Shown here: positions 53,199-61,606 of the stretch, in pieces | How the letters are laid out: each line of letters opens with the position of its first letter | How positions within the stretch are numbered: position 1 is the stretch's first letter | Source: Paraclostridium tenue | GTDB taxonomy: Bacteria > Bacillota > Clostridia > Peptostreptococcales > Peptostreptococcaceae | Assembly (NCBI RefSeq): GCF_039521565.1 | Contig: NZ_BAAACP010000005.1 | Coordinates: forward strand, 1-64,000 | Reading direction: 5' to 3' | DNA: 64,000 bases | Position numbers and translations under genes: made by a program | Notes under the pieces: model-generated | What the model was told of the DNA's origin: nothing | What the model saw: only the letters and a program-made list of their open reading frames with translations | The model's database searches: none

Positions 53199-53230
53199 GA
53201 TGCATCTTTAAAGATGTATCTTTTTTTATT
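53197..53230 (+). terminator. terminator of AgrC-like kinase
   Basis: Stem AGGATGCATCTTT / AAAGATGTATCTT then T-run. Confidence 0.8.
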
Positions 53231-53291
53231 TGTAACAAATTGTACAACAATACATATTCTAAATTATAATTTAGGTTTTAGGAGGAGAAAT

Positions 53292-53984
53292 ATGAGAAAT
53301 ACTTTAGAGTGTAAGAATAATTTTTCTTGTGTATCTGAAAATAAGTTATCTATAGATACTGAATTTTTAAGATACGAATTAATTTATCCAAAGATAATAA
53401 TTTATCCTAAATTTATATATCACAATGACTATGATAAGCATAAAATCCAAAAGATAAATGAGATTATATACAATGATATGATATCGTTTAAACAAAATAT
53501 AGAAAAAGAAGCAGAAGAATATGAAAAAAATTATAATAAAGAAAATATTAAATATCAATATGAAGGATATATGAATTTTAAAGTAAACTATGATAAAAAT
53601 GATATTATAAGTATAACTACTGAAAAATATGAATTTACAGGTGGAGCACATGGTATGACTTATTTGGTAGGATATAATTATAATTTAAAAACAGGAGAAG
53701 AAATTAAGTTAAAGGATTTATTTAAAAAAGGAGTAGATTATAAAACTATTATAAATAGTTCTATTAAAAAAGCTATAAAGCAAAATGAAGAACTATTTTT
53801 TAAGGGGAATGAGGGTTTTAAGGGTATAAGTGATAATCAAAAATTTTATATATCTAATGATGGAATAATTATATATTTTGATATATATGAAATAGCACCG
53901 TATTATGTATCTATTCCTAAGTTTAAACTATACTTCAGGGAATTTAAAAAATATTTAAATATAGATTATATATGTATTGAATAA
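53292..53984 (+). CDS. DUF4163/DUF3298-type protein (RsiV-like), no membrane anchor
   Basis: 230 aa from ATG 53292 (TAGGAGGAGAAAT upstream); the frame from 53214 passes through the terminator and is not used. Beta-rich fold with a first half like DUF4163 (YPKFIYHNDYDKHKIQKINE) and a second like DUF3298 (EFTGGAHGMTYLVGYNYNLKTGEEIKLKDLF, about 116-146). RsiV, the lysozyme-binding anti-sigma-V, has this domain outside the membrane. Here there is no membrane segment or signal peptide, so the protein would stay inside unless exported another way. Ligand unknown. Confidence 0.75.
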   Translation: MRNTLECKNNFSCVSENKLSIDTEFLRYELIYPKIIIYPKFIYHNDYDKHKIQKINEIIYNDMISFKQNIEKEAEEYEKNYNKENIKYQYEGYMNFKVNYDKNDIISITTEKYEFTGGAHGMTYLVGYNYNLKTGEEIKLKDLFKKGVDYKTIINSSIKKAIKQNEELFFKGNEGFKGISDNQKFYISNDGIIIYFDIYEIAPYYVSIPKFKLYFREFKKYLNIDYICIE

Positions 53985-54018
53985 AAAAAGACTACCTAAA
54001 TGGTAGTTTTTTTTATAG
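53985..54018 (+). terminator. terminator
   Basis: Stem AAGACTACC / GGTAGTTTT then T-run. Confidence 0.78.
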
Positions 54019-54059
54019 TTAAAATCTATAGAATTAATAAGATTTATAGATTTTAACTA
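54016..54059. repeat. inverted repeat, 14-bp arms
   Basis: AGTTAAAATCTATA (54017-54030) and TATAGATTTTAACT (54045-54058) are perfect inverse copies around a 14-bp loop. It has no T-run, so it is not a terminator. It lies upstream of TTGACT (54078-54083) before the redox-protein gene, so an operator is plausible. Confidence 0.5.
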
Positions 54060-54135
54060 TTGTACAAAAAAAAACAATTGACTTATAATTACTAATGTAG
54101 AAAAATGTCAAATAATACAAAATGGAGGAATAATT

Positions 54136-54585
54136 ATGACAAAACAAGAAAGAGTAGAAGAAGTAAGACGTATAGCAGAAGGTTATTTTGAAAGAGGAGA
54201 ATTTTTTTGTTCAGAAGCTGTATTAAAAACTATAAATGATGAATTAGGGAAACCATTTAGTGATGATGTAACTAAATTAGCATCAGGCTTTCCTATTGGA
54301 ATAGGTAAATCAGGATGTTTATGTGGAGCTGTAAGTGGAGGAGTAATGGCATTTGGAATGGTTTATGGTAGATGTCATAAAGAGCCTATGAATGAAAAAA
54401 TGTTTGTAGCTTCATCAGGTTTACATGACCATATAAAAAGTTTATATAAAAGTACTTGCTGTAGAGTTATGACTAAAAATTTTGAGTTTCAATCACCAGA
54501 AAGAAAAGCTCATTGTGTAAAAATAACTGGAGAAGTAGCAGCTTACATAGCTGAAAAATTAATAGAAGATAATAAATTAAAGTAA
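54136..54585 (+). CDS. C_GCAxxG_C_C family redox-active protein
   Basis: 149 aa. Shows all parts of the family motif: FFCSEAVLKTIND (first Cys), GKSGCLCGAVSGGVMAFG (the GCxCGAxxG core) and TCCRVMT...HCVK (last Cys residues). Such proteins often accompany membrane or redox enzymes and are predicted to be redox-active; some are involved in selenium or sulfur metabolism. AATGGAGGAA before ATG 54136. The TDT transporter gene starts 13 nt after the stop, so they form an operon and may act together. Confidence 0.87.
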   Translation: MTKQERVEEVRRIAEGYFERGEFFCSEAVLKTINDELGKPFSDDVTKLASGFPIGIGKSGCLCGAVSGGVMAFGMVYGRCHKEPMNEKMFVASSGLHDHIKSLYKSTCCRVMTKNFEFQSPERKAHCVKITGEVAAYIAEKLIEDNKLK

Positions 54586-54598
54586 TAGAGGATTGAGT

Positions 54599-55582
54599 AT
54601 GAAAACTATAAGAAAAAGAATTTCTAAGAGTGATTTTGAAAATATACCTATAGCAATAGCTGGAATATCCCTTGGATTTATGAGCATATCAACAGCACTT
54701 GTGGAATTTAATATTTTATGGGTTAGACATTTAGCAGTTTTATTTTCAACTATATCTATATTAATATTAATTATAAAAACTATACTTCATCCTAATAAAG
54801 TTTGGAATGAGCTTAAAAATCCATTAGCAGGAAGTATATATCCAACTATTTCTATGACTATTATGTTAATAGCTGTGTATGTGGTTAAACTTAATTTACA
54901 ATTTGCCAAAACATTATGGATAAGTGCAACTATCTTACATTTTATAATTTTTATTATGTTTACTATACATATGTTAAAAGATTTTAGGCTAACAAATATG
55001 TTACCTAGTTGGTTTATATCTACAGTAGGTATAGGTTTAGCGGCTGTTACAAGCAAACCTATGAAGATGCCTTATTTATCAAGAGTAATATTTTATTATT
55101 CATTAGCCTTATTTATAGTTCTAGGGATAATAATGATTTATAGACTTATATTTATGGATAAGTTAGAAGGAAATAAAAAGTTTACTTTAATGATAATGAC
55201 AGCACCAGCCAATATTTGCTTAGCTGGATACTTAGCTGTTTATGAAGAACCCAATATTATGTTACTTAAATTTTTAGCTTTACTAGGATATGCATCTATA
55301 ATATATAGTTTTGTATTATTACCTAGACTTATAAACACACCTTTTACACTGGCACTTGCACCTTTAACATTTCCTTTAGGAATTGGCGTTACTGCAGCTC
55401 AAAGATATATAAAATATTTAAATAATATAGGTTCTAATTTAGAAGTATTTCTAAGATATATCTTATATATTCAAGTTATAGTATCGATTATTGTTATAGG
55501 ATATATAGTTATCAAAACAATACATTTACTAATTAGAGATTTTTTATTAGTGAATAGTACAATGGAAAATATTAAACAATAA
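54599..55582 (+). CDS. TDT/TehA family transporter
   Basis: 327 aa, ten membrane segments, with the TehA/SLAC1 fold pattern (IPIAIAGISLGFMSIST at the start; PSWFISTVGIGLAAVTS; MTAPANICLAGYLAVYE). I used ATG 54599, 7 nt after GAGG; a TTG at 54593 is too near. The family exports tellurite, malate, sulfite or other anions. Co-transcribed with a cysteine-rich redox protein, which suggests a sulfur- or metalloid-related anion (inference). Confidence 0.85.
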   Translation: MKTIRKRISKSDFENIPIAIAGISLGFMSISTALVEFNILWVRHLAVLFSTISILILIIKTILHPNKVWNELKNPLAGSIYPTISMTIMLIAVYVVKLNLQFAKTLWISATILHFIIFIMFTIHMLKDFRLTNMLPSWFISTVGIGLAAVTSKPMKMPYLSRVIFYYSLALFIVLGIIMIYRLIFMDKLEGNKKFTLMIMTAPANICLAGYLAVYEEPNIMLLKFLALLGYASIIYSFVLLPRLINTPFTLALAPLTFPLGIGVTAAQRYIKYLNNIGSNLEVFLRYILYIQVIVSIIVIGYIVIKTIHLLIRDFLLVNSTMENIKQ

Positions 55583-55587
55583 ATAGA

Positions 55588-55652
55588 ATAAAAAAAGACT
55601 TAAAGTATTAGTGTATGATAATTAGAATTTTGCTTTAAGTCTTTTTTATTTT
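55588..55652 (+). terminator. terminator
   Basis: AAAAAAGACTTAAAG pairs with CTTTAAGTCTTTTTT across a long loop. Confidence 0.8.
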
Positions 55653-55746
55653 ACATATATTTATGACTTGGACATAATGCAAAACAAATAAAGAAATCAT
55701 ATATTAAAAATATATATTATTAAATAAATTAAATGGGGGATTTAAT

Positions 55747-56634
55747 ATGAGAAATATTAATATGGATTTGATGTATTTTGAATATTTGTATAAAAAAGGA
55801 ATAATTAAGAAAGATACTTACAAAAAAATAATAAGAGATATTACTGAAGAAAAAAATAAGTTGGTTACTATAAAATCAGTTTATAATGATGAGTATGTAT
55901 CGGTTAAAGGCGAATTGAACGAATTAATAGCTGGTGAAAAAGACGTAGAGTTATCAGATAGATTTGTACTTATAAATATTGGAGGAGGTAATGCTATATT
56001 ACAAACTCAGGAAGGATTTTATGTAAGAGTCGATAATGATGATAATAGAATATATGCAAGTGAATTTAATAGAGAAAATGCAACTATATTTACTCTAATA
56101 CCAATAAATGAGAAAGAAGTAGCTCTTAAAACAGATAAAGGAAATTATGTAAAAGTTGGAGAAGAAGAAAGATTGATAGCAGATGAATCTATGCAAAATG
56201 AAAAAACTGTTTTTAAAATTAAAGAAGTTGTTGAAATAATTTATAATGATATAGTGATGATATCTTTATCAGAAGAACGTTTTATAAGTGCTATAAATGG
56301 TGGAGGTTCTTATTTAGCAGCAACTGAGTTTAATCAATCTGAAAATGAAGAGTTTACTGTATTACAATTTTTAGGAGGAGAATCTATTCTGAAAACTTCT
56401 AAAGGGTATTATGTAAGAGTTAGAGATGATTTAGTTTTAACTGCAGATACTAAAAATATAGATGAAGCCAGTAGATTTTTAGGAGAACAAATAGACGACG
56501 ATGTAATAATTGTAAAAACATTAAATGGTAATCTAGTTAGAGTTAGAGAAATAGATAAATATTTAGTAGCAGATGCAAAAGAAATAACTGAAAGCTGTAA
56601 ATTTAATATATATCAGTCAACAAGACCAATTTAA
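55747..56634 (+). CDS. fascin-like beta-trefoil protein
   Basis: 295 aa. Residues 1-38 are helical and basic. The rest is six or so repeats of about 40 residues with the pattern VTIKS...YVSVKG...LIAG...FxLINIGGGNAILQT, then EGFYVRVD...IYAS...ATIF, and later RFISAI...YLAATEF...EEFTVLQ. This is the fascin/beta-trefoil repeat (three per domain, two domains) known in actin-bundling and carbohydrate- or fascin-like bacterial proteins. No signal peptide or membrane segment. GGGGGA before ATG 55747. Ligand unknown. Confidence 0.8.
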   Translation: MRNINMDLMYFEYLYKKGIIKKDTYKKIIRDITEEKNKLVTIKSVYNDEYVSVKGELNELIAGEKDVELSDRFVLINIGGGNAILQTQEGFYVRVDNDDNRIYASEFNRENATIFTLIPINEKEVALKTDKGNYVKVGEEERLIADESMQNEKTVFKIKEVVEIIYNDIVMISLSEERFISAINGGGSYLAATEFNQSENEEFTVLQFLGGESILKTSKGYYVRVRDDLVLTADTKNIDEASRFLGEQIDDDVIIVKTLNGNLVRVREIDKYLVADAKEITESCKFNIYQSTRPI

Positions 56635-56989
56635 TATAGTTTTGTTTTATTATAAGAGTATATCGATGCTAAAACTACCTAGTAGATATGAATAATAGAA
56701 TAAAAATACAATTAAACGCAAACTTTATTCATATCAAATTCATACAAAATTCACAAAATCATAGTATATTTATATATAGGATAAATACCTCCCAAATAAT
56801 CAATGTTACAACCCTAAAAACAAACATTAACCCTTTAAAATAGATGCATTTATATGCATCTATTTTTTATATATAAAAAGAGTGTAAAATGTATGGATAC
56901 AAATAAAAAATTAATTTAAATTGTATCATAATATCAAGCAATCATATACAATCAAAATATAAAAGAATTAATAGGGGGAGTGATACTAA
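56635..56989. other. 355-bp gap with repeats and a stray terminator
   Basis: GATATGAATAA (56685-56695) and TTATTCATATC (56725-56735) form an 11-bp inverted repeat. The right arm runs into imperfect tandem copies of AATTCATACAA-like units (about 56727-56762). A terminator hairpin at 56836-56870 stands far from the upstream gene end, so a small RNA could end there. No open frame of note. Confidence 0.4.
56836..56870 (+). terminator. terminator in intergenic region
   Basis: Stem AAATAGATGCATA-like (AAAATAGATGCAT / ATGCATCTATTTTT) with a T-run. Confidence 0.8.
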
Positions 56990-58132
56990 ATGAATAACAA
57001 AACTGTATATATGCCAGGACCTACTAATATTAGGGAAAATGTAAGACAAGCTAGATCTATAAAAACTACAAATCCTGATATAGATATTGAATTTATAGAG
57101 TTTTATAAAAACACTTGTAACAAAATAGGAAAAATAATAGAGACTATAAATGATGTATATATACTAAATGGTGAAGGTATACTTGGACTTGAAGCTGCTT
57201 GTGCATCTTTAACTGAAAAAGGGGATAGAGTATTAGTAATAGATAATGGAGTGTTTGGAAAAGGATTTGAAGAGTTTGTAAGTATGTATGGTGGAGAAGC
57301 TATACTATTTAGTGAAACACATAAAAAAACAATAGATATAGATAAATTAAAAAACTTTTTAGAAAAAGACAATGATTTTAAATATGCAACAGTTGTTCAT
57401 TGTGATACACCTACAGGAGTATTAAATGATTTAAGTAAAATATGTCCACTACTTAAAAAATATAATATACTTACAGTAGTAGATTCAGTATCTGCAATGG
57501 TTGGAGAAAAGCTTTTAGTTGATGACTGGAAAATAGATATAGCACTTGGCGGTTCTCAAAAAGCAATATCAGCACAATCTGGATTAACAATAGTAAGTGT
57601 GAGTGAAGATGCTAAGTATTTTATAAAAAATAGAAAAACTAAAGTAACTGGATTTTATTGTAATTTAGGCATATGGGAAAATTACTATGCAAATAAAAAT
57701 TTTCCATATACAATGCCTATAAGTGATATATTAAGTTTAGATAAAGCCTTAGACAATATTTTAGAAGAAGGAATAGAAAATGTAATTGAGAGACATAGGA
57801 AAATAGCTAATTCTACAAGAAATGCATTAAAAGAATATGGATTAGAACTTTTTTTAGAAGATGGATATTCAAATACTATAACAGCTATAGCTATACCTGA
57901 AAATATTGGAGCTTTAAATTTATCAAATCACATATTAAACAAATATAATACAATTATAGGCACTTCGTTAGGAGATTATGTAAATGAATTATTGAGATTA
58001 GGACATATGGGTGAAAATGCTAAACTAGAAAATATAATATACATCCTAAATATATTAGATAATAGCTTAAAAGATTTAGGTTTTCTAGGAAAAGGATGCT
58101 TAGTAGAATTATTTAATAAAAGTTATAAATAA
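56990..58132 (+). CDS. class V aminotransferase (alanine/serine--glyoxylate type)
   Basis: 380 aa PLP enzyme. N-terminal YMPGPTNIRENV (small-residue start of the SPT/AGT group), LNGEGILGLEAAC (PLP phosphate region), VVHCDTPTGVLNDL, VVDSVSAMVGE with the pyridine-N Asp, and the PLP Lys in LGGSQKAISAQSG (about 186-198). By family it transfers an amino group from alanine or serine to glyoxylate, or acts on 2-aminoethylphosphonate-like substrates; I cannot decide. GGGGGAG before ATG 56990. Monocistronic. Confidence 0.87.
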   Translation: MNNKTVYMPGPTNIRENVRQARSIKTTNPDIDIEFIEFYKNTCNKIGKIIETINDVYILNGEGILGLEAACASLTEKGDRVLVIDNGVFGKGFEEFVSMYGGEAILFSETHKKTIDIDKLKNFLEKDNDFKYATVVHCDTPTGVLNDLSKICPLLKKYNILTVVDSVSAMVGEKLLVDDWKIDIALGGSQKAISAQSGLTIVSVSEDAKYFIKNRKTKVTGFYCNLGIWENYYANKNFPYTMPISDILSLDKALDNILEEGIENVIERHRKIANSTRNALKEYGLELFLEDGYSNTITAIAIPENIGALNLSNHILNKYNTIIGTSLGDYVNELLRLGHMGENAKLENIIYILNILDNSLKDLGFLGKGCLVELFNKSYK

Positions 58133-58167
58133 TTCTTATAGCGTTTATAATTTAAGTAAAAATATAC

Positions 58168-58213
58168 TGAAAATAGACTATGTAAAAAATTAATCATAGT
58201 CTATTTTTTTAAT
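58168..58213 (+). terminator. terminator of aminotransferase
   Basis: Stem AAAATAGACTATG / CATAGTCTATTTT then T-run. Confidence 0.87.
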
Positions 58214-58290
58214 AACTTTACTTATATATATTAATATACTACCATTATTTATATAAAACTAAGAAAATTTTAATCAAAGGGGGAATCAAT

Positions 58291-59461
58291 TTGAATTTAG
58301 ATTTAAACAGAGAATTTGAGATTATATTTAATAAAAAAAGTGATAATACCTACTTCTCTCCAGGGAGAATAAATTTAATAGGAGAACATACAGATTATAA
58401 TGGAGGACATGTATTTCCTTGTGCATTATCTTTTGGTACATATGGATTAATCAGTAAAAGAAATGATAACTTAATGAGAGTGTATTCAATGAATTTTAAA
58501 GATTTTGGAATAATTGAGTTTAATTTAGATAATATGATAAATGAAAAGATTCACAATTGGGCTAACTATCCAAAAGGGGTTATAAAAACATTAAAAAATC
58601 ATAATTATAGAATAAATTTTGGACTAGATGTTTTGTTTTATGAAAATATACCAAATTGAGCTGGTTTATCTTCATCAGCATCTATAGAAATTTTGATGGG
58701 AATTATATTAAATGATGTATTTAATTTAAATATAAATAGGATAGATTTAGTTAAAATGTGTCAAGAAGCAGAAAATAAATTCATAGGTGTTAATTGCGGA
58801 ATAATGGATCAATTTGCAATAGGCATGGGAAAGGAAAATTGTGCAATTTTACTTGATTGCAATACTTTAAATTATAAATATAGCAAAATAAATATGGATG
58901 GTTATAAAATAATTATATCAAATACTAACAAAAAAAAGGAAACTAACAGATTCTAAATATAATGAAAGAAGAAGTGAGTGTGAAAGAGCTCTTAAAGATT
59001 TAAAAGTTAAATTAAATATCAATAATTTAGGGGAATTAACAGAAAGTGAATTTAATGAAAATTTAAATTTAAATTTAATAAATAATGATACAGATAAAAA
59101 AATAGCAAAACACGCTGTATATGAAAATCAAAGAGTTTTAAAAGCTGTTAAATCATTAGAAGAAAGCAATTTAAAGTTATTTGGAAAACTTATGATAGAT
59201 TCACACAATTCATTAAAGTATGAATATGAGGTTACTGGCATAGAGTTAGATACATTGGTAGATATATCTTTAAAACAAGAAGGTTTTATAGGTTCTCGTA
59301 TGACAGGTGCAGGATTTGGAGGATGTAGTGTAAGTATAGTTAAAGAAGATAAAGTAGATGATTTCATAAAAAATGTAGGCAAGTTATATGAAGAGTCGAT
59401 AGGATATTTACCAAGTTTTTATGTGGCTAATATAAGTTGTGGTGCAAAAAAATTAAGTTAA
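58291..59461 (+). pseudogene. second galactokinase, disrupted
   Basis: A full-length paralog of galK at 34023, from TTG 58291 (AAAGGGGGAA upstream) to TAA 59459-59461, with two lesions. A TGA at 58657-58659 replaces Gly in the NIPN-G-AGLSS phosphate loop; the intact copy has GGA, so one G-to-T change. An extra A in the run 58930-58937 then shifts the frame after NTNK; removing it restores LTDSKYNERRSEC, as in the intact copy. All three GHMP signatures are otherwise still legible and identity is high, so the decay is recent. Sequencing error could explain the frameshift but not easily the stop. Confidence 0.88.
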
Positions 59462-59474
59462 TTAGGAGTATGTT

Positions 59475-60623
59475 ATGATTAATTACGAAATAAATAGACT
59501 AATAAATTTTGCTCTATCTAAAGAAATGATTCATGAAGATGATATTATATATTCTACTAATTTATTGTTTGGGTTATTAAAATTAGATGAGTTTTATAAA
59601 TTCGATGTAGTTGAAAATTTAGATACTCCAACTCCTATACTTGAAAATATATTAGATTATGCAGTTGACAAAAATCTGATTGAAAATACTACTACACAAA
59701 GGGATTTATTTGATACCCAGATAATGAATTGTGTTATGCCTAGACCATCAGAAGTTATTAAAACCTTTAATAACCTATACATTAAAAATAAAAAACAAGC
59801 TACAAAGTATTATTATAACTTAAGTATACAATCAAATTATATAAGAAAATCTAGAACAGATAAAAATATAAAGTGGAAAACTAAAACAAATTATGGAGAT
59901 TTAGATATAACTATAAATTTATCTAAACCAGAAAAAGACCCTAAGGAAATATTAAAAGCTAAGACTACTAAAAGTACATCCTATCCTAAATGTTTATTGT
60001 GTAAAGAAAATGAAGGTTTTTTTGGTAACATAAATCATCCATCAAGACAAAATCATAGAATTATACCAATTTATCTCTCAGAAAATAAATGGTTTATACA
60101 ATATTCACCTTATGTTTACTATAATGAACATTGCATAATATTTAATGAATACCATGAGCCTATGAAAATAAATGAAAATACTTTTAGCAATTTATTTAAT
60201 TTAGTTGATAAATTTCCACATTATTTTATAGGATCAAATGCTGATTTGCCAATAGTAGGAGGTTCTATTTTATCACATGAACATTATCAAGGAGGAAATT
60301 ATAGATTTCATATGGAAATAGTAAAAGAAGAAATGGTATTTAAAGTTAATGGATATGAAAATATTAAACTTAGTACTTTAAAGTGGCCTATGTCAGTAAT
60401 TAGATTAAGTGGAAAAGACAAAAATGAAATTATAGATTTAGCTTCAAAAATTCTTAAAACTTGGAGAACTTATTCTGATAAATTAACAAAAGACAATGTA
60501 GATGATATTATAAAAGAGGAAATCGGTATCAAGTTTTTAACTGCATTATCTCATGCTGGAGTATTTAAAAGAGATGATAAGGGAACTAAAGCTTTTATAA
60601 AGTTTATACAGTTATTAGATTAG
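59475..60623 (+). pseudogene. second galT, internally deleted
   Basis: 382 codons against 512 in the intact galT at 35199. The N-terminal two thirds align throughout (KCLLCKENEGFFGNINHPSRQN, YSPYVYYNEHCIIFN, GSNADLPIVGGSILSHEHYQGG). After LKTWRTYSDK the sequence jumps to NVDDIIKEEIGIKFLTALSHAG, matching the last part of the intact protein; about 130 residues including the TITPITRKRG region and the HPHKELHH segment are missing. The frame is kept and a ribosome site (TTAGGAG) exists, so a shortened protein could be made, probably inactive. Follows the broken galK by 13 nt. Confidence 0.8.
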
Positions 60624-60633
60624 GGGTGATAAA

Positions 60634-61386
60634 GTGGATTTAAAAAAATCATATAAGTTAAATGGTAATAATACAGGTTGCTTATTAATTCATGGTTTTA
60701 CAAGCACCCCAGCAGAAATGTACCCATTGGCTAAAGTATTAAATGATAAAGGATATACAGTACATTCAATACTTTTAAGTGGACACGGAACAAATCATGA
60801 GGAACTTTTAAAAGTATCATATATAGATTGGTATAATGATGTAGAAAAAGCATATGAAGAACTTTTATTTGAATGTGAAAAAGTAGTGGTTATAGGACAT
60901 TCCATGGGAGGACTTCTAGCTTTAATGTTAGCCTCTAATTATCATATAGATAAACTTATATGCTTAGCCTGTGCACTTAAACCAAATAATCGATGGGTAA
61001 AATATACTGGAATATTAAAATACTTTAAAAAATATACAGAATGGAAAACCACTAATAATTTTGTTGATAAAGAATATAATAAATATAGGCTTCATTATAA
61101 AACTTTTCCAATACATTCAGTATATCAATTATATCTTGCATCAAGAGCTGCAAGTAGTTGTTTAAAAAGTATTACGTCGGATATACTTATAATGCAAGAT
61201 ATAAATGATTCTCAAGTAAAAAAAGAGGGTGCTTATTCATTATATAATGGAATATCAAGTAAACATAAAAAACTAGAATGGATTGATGGTGCAACTCATA
61301 GTTTAACACTAGGACCTAAGAAAGATGAAGTATTTAAAAAAATACTAGATTTTATAGAATCTACATCAGATAATTTAATAGATTAA
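60634..61386 (+). CDS. alpha/beta hydrolase, Est30-like carboxylesterase
   Basis: 250 aa from GTG 60634 (TTAGGGGTGA upstream). Oxyanion-side motif LLIHGFTSTPAEM (about 17-29), nucleophile elbow GHSMGG (about 88-93, Ser at 90), acid in ILIMQDINDSQV (about 186-197) and His in DGATHSLTL (about 229-237). The length and the FTSTPAEM loop match the thermostable carboxylesterase Est30/YvaK family, which hydrolyses short acyl esters. It follows the decayed galT by 10 nt and is presumably still transcribed from that operon's promoter. Confidence 0.88.
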   Translation: MDLKKSYKLNGNNTGCLLIHGFTSTPAEMYPLAKVLNDKGYTVHSILLSGHGTNHEELLKVSYIDWYNDVEKAYEELLFECEKVVVIGHSMGGLLALMLASNYHIDKLICLACALKPNNRWVKYTGILKYFKKYTEWKTTNNFVDKEYNKYRLHYKTFPIHSVYQLYLASRAASSCLKSITSDILIMQDINDSQVKKEGAYSLYNGISSKHKKLEWIDGATHSLTLGPKKDEVFKKILDFIESTSDNLID

Positions 61387-61389
61387 TTG

Positions 61390-61450
61390 TTAAAGTAATG
61401 GATGTTAAAAATCATATTAATATGGATTTTAACATCCATTACTTTTTATT
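61390..61450 (+). terminator. strong terminator
   Basis: AAGTAATGGATGTTAAAA pairs perfectly with its complement before a T-run. Confidence 0.9.
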
Positions 61451-61606
61451 ATAAATTTAAAATTTGCATTTTTTATTATGATTATAAATACAATATTTAT
61501 GAATATAAAGAACTAAAAAAATTAAATATTAATAAAGCTTGATTTAGTATAAATAGGATAAATGTGGTATAATAAAAAGATGTCCAAAAAATGAGAGGTG
61601 AGAAAA

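Noticed and set aside
55747..55800. LMYFEY shared by the fascin-like protein and the first 27-residue peptide
   Set aside because: A single six-residue match of common residues in an AT-rich genome; nothing else in the two sequences agrees.
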